A stretch of DNA of 40,881 nt from Acanthamoeba castellanii str. Neff (taxonomy: Eukaryota; Discosea; Longamoebia; Acanthamoebidae): the NCBI RefSeq assembly GCF_000313135.1, contig NW_004457417.1:2130-43010 (forward strand). The letters run 5' to 3'. The position numbers were made by a program, and so were the translations under genes. The notes beneath the pieces were generated by a model. The model was not told where the DNA came from. It saw only the letters and a list, made by a program, of their open reading frames with translations, and did no database searches. Shown here in pieces: positions 18,009 to 30,064 of the stretch. Each line of letters starts with the position of its first letter. Position 1 is the stretch's first letter.

Positions 18009-21000
18009 ATGTCGTCGGAGGACCGGTTGAAACTGCGCACCAGCGACAACGGCCCCGAGGAGAGCTCGACTTCCTCGCGGACCATCGAACGCGACAGTGA
18101 GGATTCCTTCTCGCTGCCGGCCAGTGACAATGTACCTTCTTTACACCCTCTCTTTTGATTCCTGTCAGCTCCGGCCAGGTCTTGATGACATTGATCTTAA
18201 CTCCTATGTGGTGTGGTGGCAGGACGAAGAGGATAACCAGCTGCGGATAAAGGTGGGCGATGATACTGTACTCCTCAAGGACCACCTGCGAGAGCAGAAG
18301 GGGATAAGCGCGCCCGACTATCGCCCGATCGAGGTCGTGGTCTCCCACCTCACGTGCACCGTCAAGGCGCCTCCGCCACGGCAGAAGCAGCTCACCGTAG
18401 GCACCCAACTCAACATCGTGGCCAAGGTCAAGGAGAAGAAGGAAGAGCTGGACCTTCTCCACGACGTCAACTTTTACCTCAAGCCCGGAGAGATGACGCT
18501 CCTGCTCGGCGCACCAGGTACGGCCCCCACCTCAAAAACGGCTTTCCGGAGTTGGTAACAGTTTTGGACTGACTCCTATCTCGTGCCAGGCTGCGGGAAG
18601 AGCACTTTGCTCAAACTCCTGGCGGGCAATCTGCCACACGGCGATAAGAAAGGAACGCTGTTGTTCAACGGCCAGGACCCAAGCCAGGGCAACTACAAGC
18701 GTTCGATCTCTTTCGTGCCCCAATCCGACACCCACATCGGTACGCCCCCTCCGTTTCTTGAACGTCTTCTTTCTTCGTTAGCTTCGCTTTAAGCTAATCG
18801 GCCCAATTTCTTTCGGCACACGGGCAGCTCAGTTGACGGTGAAAGAGACGCTGCGCTTCAGTGCCGACTGTCAGATGGCCCCGTGGGTCGAGCGGGCCGA
18901 CCGTGCGCGCCGGGTGGACACCGTCCTCCAGGTGCTGGGCCTCTCCCACCGAGCCAACACCGTGGTCGGTGACGCGCTGCTGCGGGGCGTGTCCGGCGGC
19001 GAGAAGAAGCGCGTGACCATCGGCGTCGAGGCGGTCAAGGACTCGTCCATCTTTCTCCTGGACGAGCCAACTACCGGCCTCGACTCATCGGCCTCCTACG
19101 ATGTACTCCCCCCTTGCGCATTAATGCAAGTGATGTGTATTAACAGTGTCTGCGTCGAAAGGTGCTTCGCACGGTGCGGCTTTTGGCGGACATGAAGGCC
19201 ACGGTGCTGGCCTCGCTGCTCCAGCCCAGCTACGAGGTCTTCAACCTCTTCGACAACGTGCTGATCCTCACCCACGGCAAGGTGGCCTTCTTTGGCACGC
19301 GGCAAGAGGCGCTCGACCACTTCGCCAGCCTGGGCTACAGCAACATCGAAAACACCAACCCGGCCGAGTTCCTCCGTACGTTTGCCTTCAAGCCTCTCTT
19401 TTTTTTTAACTCCTATTCTCTTCCCGCTACTCACCGCTTTCCAATGCCGCACTACAGAGGAGGTGGCCGACAGCGGAGCGGGCTTCGTGGCCAACCCGGG
19501 CAAGTACCGACCCGATGCGCGGGCCTTGGACGACGAAGAGCAGGGGTACCAGGACGACTTCCACTGGCTCACATCCGACGAATTCGTCGACGCCTACCAC
19601 AAGTCGCCCTACTACGAAAACACGCTCAAGTACATCGAGAAGAGCACTTCCACGTCCTCGTCAAGCAGCGACGTCAAGCTTTCGTCCAGCGATCCAGCAC
19701 TGGAAGGTGGTCACCACGAGCCCGAGTACCCGACGTCGGGCCTCAAGCAGTTCTACCTCCTGACCAAGCGCGCCTTCACCAAGGAGTGGCGCGACATGGA
19801 GACGAACCGGTCGCGAATCGTCAGCGCCCTGTTCCTCTCGCTGGTGCTGGGCACCCTCTTCCTGCGCATCGGCAACCACCAGGACGACGCGCGTACGAAG
19901 CTGGGCCTGGTGTTCACCATCATGGCCTACTTCTCCTTCTCCTCGCTCAACGCGCTGCCCAACATCATCGCCGACCGCGCGGTCTACTACTATCAGCGCG
20001 ACACACGATACTACTCGCCGTTGCCCTACATTCTCTCCAACATCTTGGCCGAGGTAAACCACCAGTTTCCGTGCGTGCCTGAGCGCGTTTTCCGTCAAAC
20101 GAGCAACTCACCGTTTTGTTCAACACAGATCCCGATGACAGTGATTGAAACGCTCATTTACTGCTGCATCACGTATTGGATGACTGGCCTCAACTCGGCC
20201 GGCGATCGCTTCATCTACTTTGTGCTCATTTGTGGCGCCTACTACTTTGTACGCACTGCGCCGCGCCCTACTTTCCTGCCGTCGTGTGGCTCGCGGTTGC
20301 GGAGTCCGAGCTAACAATCACAAACAACAAAATCCAGATGACGCGCGCGTTCAACCGCTTCATCGCGTGCATTTCGCCCGACCTGGTCTCTGCGCAAGGC
20401 ATCTCGCCCGTGTTCACCGCTCTGTCCATCCTCTTCGGCGGTTACATCATCACACGGGTAAGCACGTTCATGGACAATGATGTTTTATCACGCGACTAAG
20501 ATTACTAATCATCCTCAACACCACCACTACAGACGGCTATACCTGGTTGGACCATTTGGTTCTACTGGATGAACCCAGCAGTACGTTAGCATGCAGCGCT
20601 GGCATGATGCTTCTTGTTTGCTGATCGTACAAGCGACGTCGTTGTTCGCTCTGTTATACTTCAGATCTACGGCTTTCAGGGGCTGGTGGCCAACGAATTC
20701 TGGGGCGAAACGTACTGGTGTTCGCCCGACGAATTGAGGCCCAAACCGAGCGATCCTCTCTTCAATGAACCATTCCCACTCGGCTACGCTGGTACGCACG
20801 CAACACACGACGCGCAACGTACCCGCAAACAACTAACTTCGCACAACGCACGCACGCACGCACGCACACAGGCAACCAGGCATGCCAGATCACGAGCGGA
20901 ACGGACTACGCCGTGAACCAGTTTGATGTGTGGAACTACTCCTGGATCAAGTGGGTGTTTCTGGCCGTGGTCATCTGCTACTGGTTCATCTGGAACACGC

Positions 21001-24000
21001 TGGCCTTCCTTGCCTTGTGCTATGTCAGGTACGTTCATACACATGTCACCATGGCCACCATCACCCCAAACTAACTAGCTGCGCTCACCTCGCACTTTCG
21101 TTCTATCTTCGTGTGATTGTGTCTGGCCAGACACGATCCTCCGCCTGCCCAGCGCATGAAGGAAAAGGAGAGCACCGGTGAGGAGCTCGCCGAAGTCAAT
21201 ATCCAGCAGATCAAGCAGGAAGCAGCCCACAAGAAGAACAACAAGAAAGGTACGATAGCACGCGATGACGTAACCTTTCTTTGATCATTCGCTTGACATT
21301 GATTGACTTTGTGTTTTGTCCTCTGTAAATTGATATAGGCCGCAGCAACGATCTGGAGGCTGCCGAGCCCGGGGCCTATCTCTCGTGGAGGAACCTCAAC
21401 TATTCCGTGTTTGTGAGGGACAAGCTCAAGAAGAAGGAACTGCAGCTCTTGCACGATGTGTCTGGATACGTCAAGCCCGGCATGATGCTCGCTCTCATGG
21501 TACCGTACTCATGACACACGATGCACACGACACGACACGACACGACACACGACACGCGACACGGCACACGACTTCATCTTACCTTTGTGGATTCCTAGGG
21601 TTCGTCTGGTGCTGGCAAGTCGACCCTGCTCGACGTGCTGGCAAGGCGCAAGACCGGCGGCAAGATCACGGGCGAAATTCTCATCAACGGGCGCAAGGCC
21701 GACAGCCAGCTGAACCGTATCATCGGCTACGTCGAACAGCAGGACATCCACAACCCGACCCAGACCGTGCTCGAAGCGCTCGAGTTCAGTGCCACCGTAC
21801 GTCCTTGCACCTGATACGACCAAGACGTGCCAGCTTGCGCTGATCCAATTCGAATGGAACGCAACGCAGTGTCGGTTGCCGCACTCAATCCCGAAGGAGC
21901 AGAAGCGGCAGTACGCGCGCAGCCTGCTGACCATCCTGGGCCTCGAGAAGCAGGCCGACATGGTGATCGGCAACAACGCGCAGGACGGTATCTCGGCCGA
22001 CCAGAGGAAGCGCGTCACTATGGGCGTCGAGATGGCTGCCGACCCCGCGATCCTGTTCCTGGACGAGGTGCGTACCATAGCCCATCACATTGATATGCCA
22101 CGTCAGCAAAAACACGTGAGTTGAGCTGACCCTTTAAGAATGATGACGTCAGCCCACGTCAGGTTTGGATTCGTTCGGCGCCGAGCGGGTCATGAAGGCC
22201 GTGAAGAACATCGCGGCTCGCGGCACGCCCGTGGTGTGCACCATCCACCAGCCGTCGGCCACCCTCTTCGCCATGTTCACGCACCTGCTGCTGCTCAAGA
22301 AGGGCGGCTACACCACCTACTTCGGACCCATCGGGGACCGCCCGGGCGACTGCTCGGTCATGCTCGACTACTTTGCCGGCGCGCTCGGTCGCGAGATCAA
22401 GCCCTTCCAAAACCCCGCCGAGTTCATTCTCGAAGTCACCGGCTCTGGTACGCACACGCGCGACCACCACGCAATTCCACAGAGACTCACCAGGCCTCCG
22501 CATTCACATCACACACAACAGGGATCTCCAACAAGTCGGAGAAGAAAACGACCGTCGAGGGCGAAGAAGACAGTGAGCCAGTGTCGCTCAAGGTGCGGCG
22601 GTCGCTGTTTACATTTTTTTAACAACAAAAAAACGCAACAGTTGTTCGGTTTGTTCGACTCTATTGACTCAAATGCGATCGTTCCGTTGCGTTTGGGCAG
22701 AGCGCGGACCAGGACCAGGACGTGGCCGTGGCGGCCTTCCGAGCCTCTAGCTATTTCAAGGACACCCAAGACGGTGCGTCGCACCATGTTTGCACTCCCT
22801 CCCCGTGTGCGCAACTCACATGAGTTACCGTGTGTGTGCGGTTGCTTTGGGCAGCTCTCGAGCGAGGGATCTACACCCGGGAGGGCGAGCAGACCGATTC
22901 CTCGGGCCGCCTGCGCAAGAAGTGGAAGCAGATGAAGGCGAAGATGCAGGGCCGGTACTCCACGCCGTTCTACGTCCAGCTCAAGGAGGTGCGCCAAAGC
23001 CCGAACCTAGCTTCTCTGCAGGGAAGGGGGGTTGCCCTTGCTTGGCCCCTGGGACTCATGTATGGTGGTGCGTGTACGTGCAGCTGCTCGTGCGGTCCTT
23101 TGTGCAGTACTGGCGGACGCCACCGGATTTCATCGCCAAGATCATGTCACCCCTCGTGCTCGGCGTCATCATGGTACAGCGCACATGCTTGTGTGGAGCG
23201 TTCGCAACCTCTCCGCTCTGCTCACCACTCTTTTCTTTTTCCTGGAACAGGGGTTGCTGTTCCTGCAAATAGACAATGACCAGGAGGGCGCCACGCAACG
23301 AGCGGCGGCCATCTACTTTTCGCTCATCATCTGCAACCTGATCTCTTTCGGTACGTACGCCGTTCACACTATCATTATTGTTTTCTCATATTCGTTCATT
23401 CATTCATTGTTTCTGACCGGTGATTCCTGCGTGCAGCCTTGATTGCGCGTGTGATCACCGATCGAGCCGTGTTCTACCGCGAAAACACTTCGCGCACGTA
23501 CAACAGCATGGCCTACGCGATCACGATGACCGTCGTTGAGTACCCCTTTGCGCTGGTCGCCACCGTTCTCTACATGTACGACCACTACCTCCCTCTCACC
23601 TACATTCATCGGCGCTTGCTCATTCCTTGTCGGCGCACGCACAGCATTCCGTTCTACTTCATTGCCGGCCTGCAGTACGACGCGGGCAAGTTCTGGATCT
23701 TCTTCGCCGTGCTGCTCCTCAACTTCCTCATCACCTTTGCCCTGGTGCAAGCGCTGAGCCTCCTGGCGCCCAACTTCGTGTTGGCCAGCACCTTCTGCGC
23801 CGTGGCCTTCACCCTCTTCGCCATCTTCTCCGGATTCCTCATCTCCCGCGACAACATCCCACCCTGGTGGATATGGGCTCATTATCTCGGTTCGCCACAT
23901 GCCACACACACACACAACACACACACACCACCGCACACAACACACACACACACACACACACACCACCGCACACGTACACTGACAGCGATTTGATTGCAGA

Positions 24001-24374
24001 TATAAATATGTATCCGCTTGAGCTGCTGGTGGCGAATGAGATGGACGGTCTCAAGCTGCACTGCGCCGACAGCGAGTACCTGCAGGTGCCGATCAGCGGC
24101 ACGCCCGGCGCGACGAAGGCCTTCTGCCCGATGAACGCGGGCGAGGACTTCCTCGACTCGGTACCTTCTCTTTCCAGTTCGCCAAGCGCGCACACGCACA
24201 ACCGCACACGCACCACCGCACACGCACACACTTTTCCTGACCATTCCTCATTGCCAGGTGGACTTTGACAAGGACAACATGCTGCGTGACGGGCTGGTCT
24301 TCCTCGGCTTCTACATTGCGTTCCTCGTCGGCATCGTCCTGTTGATCAAGTTTGTCAAGCACCAGAAGAGATGA
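18009..24374 (+). CDS. Full-size ABCG (PDR-type) ABC transporter
   Basis: Membrane exporter with the reverse order NBD-TMD-NBD-TMD typical of full-size ABCG/PDR pumps, 1441 residues in 25 exons; all phases join. NBD1: Walker A GAPGCGKST (137-145, split by an intron), signature VSGGEKKR, Walker [17 protein letters not shown]1 spans exons 6-11 with the hydrophobic runs [25 protein letters not shown] and [17 protein letters not shown]2: Walker [10 protein letters not shown] (836-844), variant signature ISADQRKR, Walker B AILFLDE joined to PTSGLDS across an intron whose acceptor is at 22151-22152. TMD2 carries [28 protein letters not shown] and a last helix ([18 protein letters not shown]) before HQKR. 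Both Walker A lysines are present, unlike fungal PDR NBD1. Likely plasma membrane or vesicular; substrate unknown. Confidence 0.95.
21525..21570. repeat. GACAC-rich simple repeat in ABCG intron
   Basis: Repeated cacgacacgacacgacac units lie in the intron 21500-21598 of the ABCG gene. Confidence 0.7.
23902..23980. repeat. (CA)n microsatellite in ABCG intron
   Basis: A long CA-rich tract with ACCACCGCAC interruptions fills most of the intron 23890-23999. Confidence 0.9.
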
Positions 24375-24582
24375 AGCCACATACCACGTTGTTCAAACAT
24401 TCTTCCATATTTCGTGTACATTGCTTGGATATTTTGCTATTTTTCTGGGAGGGAGTGACAGGAATCGTTATAACGAGAATTTCGGCGGTACGCTCAACCC
24501 CTTTTGATTGGTCGCGAGAAAGTTTCAACCGAACGCCATTGGGCGGCAGAATAGTCTATGAAAATAGGATAGGTGGGATTTA
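24375..24582 (+). promoter_or_regulatory. Upstream region of the orphan gene with two ATTGG boxes
   Basis: A 208-bp gap after the ABCG stop. It holds two inverted CCAAT elements: gattgg at 24506-24511 and ccattgg at 24536-24542, about 70 and 40 bp before the first ATG. This resembles the ATTGG-containing cluster in the ABCG promoter. Promoter role is inferred. Confidence 0.4.
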
Positions 24583-25440
24583 ATGCTGCGGCTGTTTTGG
24601 ACCAGCCCACAAACCAAGATGAACCCATCCACTTACTCTGTCCTCGATCTGACACTGTGTGGCACTGAGCAGCTCTCGACCTCTGTCCAGGCTCAACAGC
24701 TGCAGTTCCCGCCAACACCGGCCGTTTCGTTTGAAGCTCACGACCTGGCCTGGGCAGTCACCTCGGTCTCCCCACCTCCGCTGCCTGCGCCCTTTGGGTC
24801 TGTTGGTCCCTGGGGTCCACAGCAGGGCCAGCCTCAGCCGCAGCATCCACAGCAGCACCTGGTCTATTACTTTACAGCGCTCCCCGAGAAGGCCAAGCCC
24901 ATCTGGGTCGTCTTCTACGATCGATGCGACCACCCGCTCGATGCCTTCGCTTTACAGCTCTTCAACGAGCCCACATCATCACTTGATTGCACCGCAACCG
25001 CTTCGACGACCACCACATGCGTTCCAGCTCACAGGCTGCAGGCGGAGAGCGACCTGTCGTGGAGGGCCACCAACAACGAGGGCAGCCTCGACGTGGGCCT
25101 CATCCAATACAAGATCGCCTTCACCTGCCCCAACGACACCTTCCAGCGCACCATCTTCAGCGCCCACCTAGTCAACTCGGCCTCGGGCCTCCACATCGAT
25201 CTGGGGGTGATGTCGATCGTGAGCACCACCAACCAACGATCGGACCCCCGGTTCATGGCCAAGCTCGAGCGGCGCTGTCCGTCCGAGGCCCACCGGCGGC
25301 TGGTGGCCAACTTCAAGCGACACCCGCGCCAGATGCGCCACTTCATCAACGGCAAGGGCCGGAGCAAGGGCGCCAAACAGGCGAGCCGACGCGGCCACCG
25401 CTTCCTCATGGAGGAGTACGTCTGGGCCGTTCACCTCTGA
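24583..25440 (+). CDS. Intronless hypothetical protein
   Basis: Frame of 285 codons with no family I recognise. ATG at 24583; a second ATG at 24619 has better start context (aagATGaac) and may be the real start (273 residues). The N-terminal third is Pro/Gln-rich (PPPLPAPFG, QQGQPQPQHPQQH). The middle looks like a beta-rich globular domain (YYFTALPEKAKPIWVVFYD, then DVGLIQYKIAFTCPNDT and IFSAHLVNSASGLHIDLGVM). The C-terminus is strongly basic (RRLVANFKRHPRQMRHF, GKGRSKGAKQASRRGHR), suggesting nucleic-acid binding or nuclear location. No signal peptide or membrane segment is evident. Its stop is only 23 bp from the stop of the convergent F-box gene, so the transcripts probably overlap. Codon use matches its neighbours. 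Confidence 0.65.
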   Translation: MLRLFWTSPQTKMNPSTYSVLDLTLCGTEQLSTSVQAQQLQFPPTPAVSFEAHDLAWAVTSVSPPPLPAPFGSVGPWGPQQGQPQPQHPQQHLVYYFTALPEKAKPIWVVFYDRCDHPLDAFALQLFNEPTSSLDCTATASTTTTCVPAHRLQAESDLSWRATNNEGSLDVGLIQYKIAFTCPNDTFQRTIFSAHLVNSASGLHIDLGVMSIVSTTNQRSDPRFMAKLERRCPSEAHRRLVANFKRHPRQMRHFINGKGRSKGAKQASRRGHRFLMEEYVWAVHL

Positions 25441-25463
25441 ATCGTCTGATGAGTTGGCTGGTT

Positions 25464-27033
25464 TCAAAAAAATGGCTCGTCAGTCGAAACACAGGCCTGT
25501 CGGTGGTGGTGGGTGACGTAGACGGCGAAGGATGGTCCCCTCGTGGCGTGCAGCTGGATGCTGCCCGCTCCGTCCCACGACGGCAGCTTTGCGGCGAGCG
25601 CGGCCACGAAGGCCTCGACGTTTTGGCGGAGCTGCTCGACCCGCATGTCCGCATGGCCCACTGCACAATGCTGAGGTTGAATCAAACGCACACAACAGGG
25701 AACACAACACGACACGACACACACGATTGGGGTGAGGGGTAGAAGGAGGTCGGTACCTGCAAGATGCAGGGTACGCACACGGCGGAAGCGCGCGACTGAA
25801 GTGCGACGATGTTCGTCGAGCACCTGCGCCAGTGGCATCTCGGTGGGCAACAACTTGGGGAACCTGCCAATGTAGGAGACACGAGACCCCAGGATCCGCG
25901 GGAGGTAGCGGATGACGTCACCATGCGCGTAGAAACGCTCATACCGCAGTGCTGCACGCATGATGTGGTTCGAACTGTCAGCATCTTACTGATGATGAAG
26001 ATGGTATGATGTTGATGATGATGAGATCTGGTAAGTTACCCCACTTTTTGATCTGCTTCCAGTTCTTGTTGAAGGCTCTGAGGTGGTCGAGGTCAAAGAA
26101 GTCCACGCCCAACTCCTTCGCTTGCTCGCGCAGCAGCAGACATTGACTGGGGCCGATCACACCGATGGTTGCCCTGGACGACGACGACTCCATGTGCCTG
26201 TGTGAACAAAAAGAGAGAACGTTCACAAGACCGGCAGAAGCATATTATGACTTGTGCGCGTGTGTGCGGGAAGGTGTGTGTGTGCGCACGCGCCGTTGAT
26301 TACCTGACGGCATGCGGCAAAATAGCCTTGATGGTGCGCTTTTCAGAAGGGTCGTAGTACAGTTGGATGGACAGCGCCACCGTATCCGTGGTCGCTCTGC
26401 AGCCCCGCCCCCCACGCCACAACAGCCGACCGACCGACACCATGTCAATCGTGACGTCACTGGGCCAGACCCCGAGCACGGAACGCAGCCGCATGTACCC
26501 GTGATGGCGGGCGTCGTCAAGCAGCTGTGGCACCACACGGTGCAGACCGGCACGAAGTGGATCCACGGCGCGCAGGCGCACGCCGAAGTGGCGCTTCCAC
26601 GACTTGTGGTTGCGGGCGAGGGCGCGCGGCGTCCACTCCACTTCCGTGATCTCTCTGCGGCACATCTCCTTCTGTCTTGAACACACGGCACACGGCACAC
26701 GGCACACGGCACACGGCACACGACACACGACACACGGCACACGGCACGGCGCAGAGTTGTGTTCAGTGAAGGAAAGTAACTCCGAATTGGGGGTTGCTGG
26801 AGGTGAGGTACCCAGAGGTGGTTGTCGGACGAGAGGGCGTGCCAGGCGCGGCACACGAGGCTAGCGTTGCACAGGCTCTTCCGGTCGAGCAGCGTCCAGA
26901 TGCCCAGCTGCAGCTGTTTCACCCCCCCCCTTTCCGTTAGCCGCTACGCATTCACAAGTGGTGGAGGCGGAGAGCGGGGTGGGGTGTGGTGTTCTACCCC
27001 CGCGGGCAAGGACAGAGGTATCATGCTCTCCAT
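25464..27033 (-). CDS. F-box protein fused to a ribosomal uL1 (L10a)-like domain
   Basis: Six exons join in phase: 27033-26998, 26913-26812, 26671-26304, 26197-26040, 25951-25757, 25660-25464; 351 residues. Residues ~5-46 form an F-box: PLSLPAG, LQLGIWTLLDRKSL, ASLVCRAWHALSSDNHLW. Residues ~47-140 have no assigned fold. From ~143 the sequence follows eukaryotic uL1/RPL10A in order: VALSIQLYYDPSEKRTIKA, ATIGVIGPSQ, DFFDLDHLRAFNKNWKQIKK, YLPRILGSRVSYIGRFPKLL, LDEHRRTSVARFRRVRTLHL, AVGHADM, then a C-terminal ATRGPSF where ribosomal uL1 has a Thr-Met-Gly motif. F-box proteins recruit substrates to SCF ubiquitin ligases; uL1 binds rRNA at the ribosome L1 stalk. The protein could target a ribosome- or RNA-linked substrate; that is inference. 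The gene is 231 bp downstream of MED14 on the same strand. Confidence 0.82.
26681..26748. repeat. 7-bp minisatellite (cacacgg)n
   Basis: About nine tandem copies of a 7-nt unit (cacacgg with cacacga variants) sit in the intron 26672-26811 of the F-box-uL1 gene. Confidence 0.85.
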
Positions 27034-27264
27034 CTTGTTGTTACCTCGCCTTGGTCGAGTTTTTTATTTTGACTTTGACTTTGAATTTGTTTTTAAGTTG
27101 AGTTTTAGTCCGCCCCACCACCATCTTTGGGCCACACGAGCGAGTTTAGGTTTGTCTCTCGATGGCGTTTTATGGTCGACCGGTCCATGGTGCCCAGGGG
27201 CGTCACACCACTACAGGAGGAGAACGGTGGGCCGATGGGTGCTGCAGCTTGGCCTGCTTGCGAC
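27034..27264 (-). other. Gap between MED14 stop and F-box start
   Basis: On the minus strand this 231-bp gap must hold the MED14 3' UTR and the F-box gene promoter. A minus-strand AATAAA (27063-27068) is the best poly(A) signal candidate. The run is AT-rich at 27060-27110. No gene is seen. Confidence 0.45.
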
Positions 27265-30025
27265 TCACGGCTCGAAGCCGGCAAAGGAGAGAAGCTTCTC
27301 CAGCGGCTGCCTTTCCAGTGCGCCAATCGCTGCCATGACCATCCCTGCGGGTTGTTGGCAACGCACGCACAACACGCACACACGCACACGCACACGCACG
27401 ACACGACACACACAATGGACGTGAGATAAAGCGAGAAGCTATGGCTTGCGGTGAGGGCAATACCTTCGGGAGGGTTGGGCGGCAGGATGGAAAGCAGCTG
27501 CTGGAGCGGCGAGGGCTCGGGACCCGAGGGCCAAGCAGCCCACGTCTTGTCCTGGTACCTGTACTGCAGGCCCACGCCAACCCGCAGGCGGCCCTTCCAA
27601 CTGAAGCCCACCTGCGCGAGACCACCCGTGTGAGCACCCAAAAAGCAAACGACACGTGGGGAATCGCCGTACCACAAACGAAAGGGCGCCCGCAGCTCTG
27701 TCGTGGACGACGCCCGGCTGACCGGTCGGCGCTGCGGAGAAGAGCGGAGGAGCCGAGAGGAGCCACCTGCACGGAAAACAAGCGGTTGAGTGGGTGGGAC
27801 ACGCATACGACACACACGACACACACAGTACACGGCTGTTGTTGTTTGCAACAAGTGGCGTACCGGAGACCCATGCCCTCGCGGTCTGCGGGACGTTCGT
27901 TCTCGCGCTTCATGAGCTGAACGAACTCCTGGAGGACGGGCAGCGGCAGAGTGAGGAGGCGCAGGAGCGAGGTCAGGTTGCTGACGGCGTGGTAGAACGG
28001 CGGCGACGCTACATGGCGGCGGAAGAACGCCGCGATCGCCGCGCTCTCCTCCTCCGTCAAATCCGCCCTGTCCGGCGGTGGCTGCTTGGGCACGCCGAAC
28101 AGCGCCGTCGTTTCTGCGTGGGAACGAACGAAGTGGTTAAAATAATGAGGCGGGGGGGGCTGGCCGCTCGCAAGAACGAATGAGGGTACCTTGTTTCCGT
28201 TCTGTCTTGGAGTGCAGTGCCAGGTGAATGTGACCGGAGATGGAGATGGAAAAGCTCTGCTTGTTGGCGGTGAATACCATCTTGTTCGGCTTCTCGGCTT
28301 TGACGTCCTGGAGAGCCGACGTATCAGTTATCTCTTGAATGAATGAATGAAATAATTGAGTGCTATTGGATAGGTACCTCGAAGCCTTCGTTCTTGAGCA
28401 TGGCTCCCGCTTGTCGGTAGAGGTAGAGCACGCCCATGAATTGGTGCAACAGACCCAACGCTTCCGCGAGCACCTCTCGGGTCAACAACCCCTGCGCACG
28501 CACAACGCATGGTTGTATTAATATGATGTGCGTGCGTGCGTGCGTGGAGGTAGAACGTACGAGGATTTGCTTGTCCTGCTGTGGCAGCTGACTGAGCGTG
28601 GGTGCGGCCAGGGGCAACAAATGTTCACTGGGGGGCCACACCACAACAACGAAGAGAATGTACATCAGCGTCGGTGTCTGGTGATTTGGGTCTTGATGGG
28701 GGGGGGGATGCAGGAATTGGATGGATGTACGTGTAGAATGCTGAGAAGTTGGTGAGCGAAAGCAGCTGGCTACGCCGATGCATTCCGGTGAGGCCAGTGG
28801 GAATGCCCATCGAGGCGGACGCATCTGTGTATGCGTGTGTCGTGTAGTGTGGCGCACCGGTGAGTCACCAAGGTCGTCGGCTACAACGTCGGCGGCACTT
28901 TTTATAATACGGTACCTTCAATGTGGATGAGATTGTTGGGCAGGATGCGAAGGTCGACACCGAGACTAAAGAGTTGAGTGATGGGCAGGAACAGGTCAGT
29001 GAAGAACGCACGCCCTGGCACGGCAGTGTAATCATGCCAGGCTGGCACGTGACAGGTGCAAAGATCTACGCGGGAGCGTACATGTTTTTGTAGATGAGGC
29101 GAACGTGCGCGACGTCCCTCGGAATGAGCGAAATGTCGTTGGCCAGCAAGTAGTTGTCGGCCGTGGGCGTGTGCAGGAACGAGTTGATCAGGTGCAGCGG
29201 CACGTTCGTTCGGTACACCGCCTTGGGGACAAATATGTCGTGTCGTGTCGTGTGTGTGTGCGTGTGTGCGTGTGCGTGTGGGTGTGTGTGTGAGAGAGAG
29301 AGAGAGGAAGCATTCGGATGGCCGGTAGGTACCTCGAGAAGCTCGGCAATGCTCCGACGTGCGTTCAACAAAAACTGGAAGTACGGCGCCACCGGACCAC
29401 ACTCGAACCTGCGAGAGCAGCAGCAAGACGACGACTTGTGAGCGACACCCGCTCCCATGGATTGCGGCGAGCCAGCCTGGCTCGGTAACGTACCCACTCC
29501 AAGTGATTTCGAAGCTGGCCTCTTCCGACAGGCTGATGGACAGCTCTTTCTGTCCCTGGTGCGTGTGCGATCTCAGTGAGACGTTCAATATAGAGGAGCG
29601 AAGAAGAGCGAGTCCACAGTAGATGGAGTGTGGTTTACCTCATCAAAGTGCAGTACGAGGTGGGTGGGCGTGAATCGATGAATTTCGAAGTAGCGAAGCA
29701 GGTGACCATACTGGGCGGCATTGCTGAGAACTGGGGACACGAGGGTGAGTGAGAGTGTGTCAGTCAGGGGCAAGCGTGGTGAATGGAGAATGTTGTGTGG
29801 ACTGGGATCGGAGCGAACCGCTTTCGAGGCCGTTGGCGAGGGCGGTCATGCGGGTCACCCCGCGCAGATCACGCAGGAAGATCTTCAGCGAATCGGCCTT
29901 GTCGTCGGCGACGTGGTCGTATTCAAACCGCCACCCGTGTCCCGGCTGGTACGTGATGTTGCCAGCCACTAAGTTCGTGATGAACACGGCGGTGCTAAAT
30001 GTGAGGCCTCCGCTCGGGAGCGTGC

Positions 30026-30064
<39 letters not shown>

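Noticed and set aside
26681..26748. CRISPR-like tandem array
   Set aside because: The 7-nt units are contiguous with no unique spacers and lie in a eukaryotic intron; it is a minisatellite.
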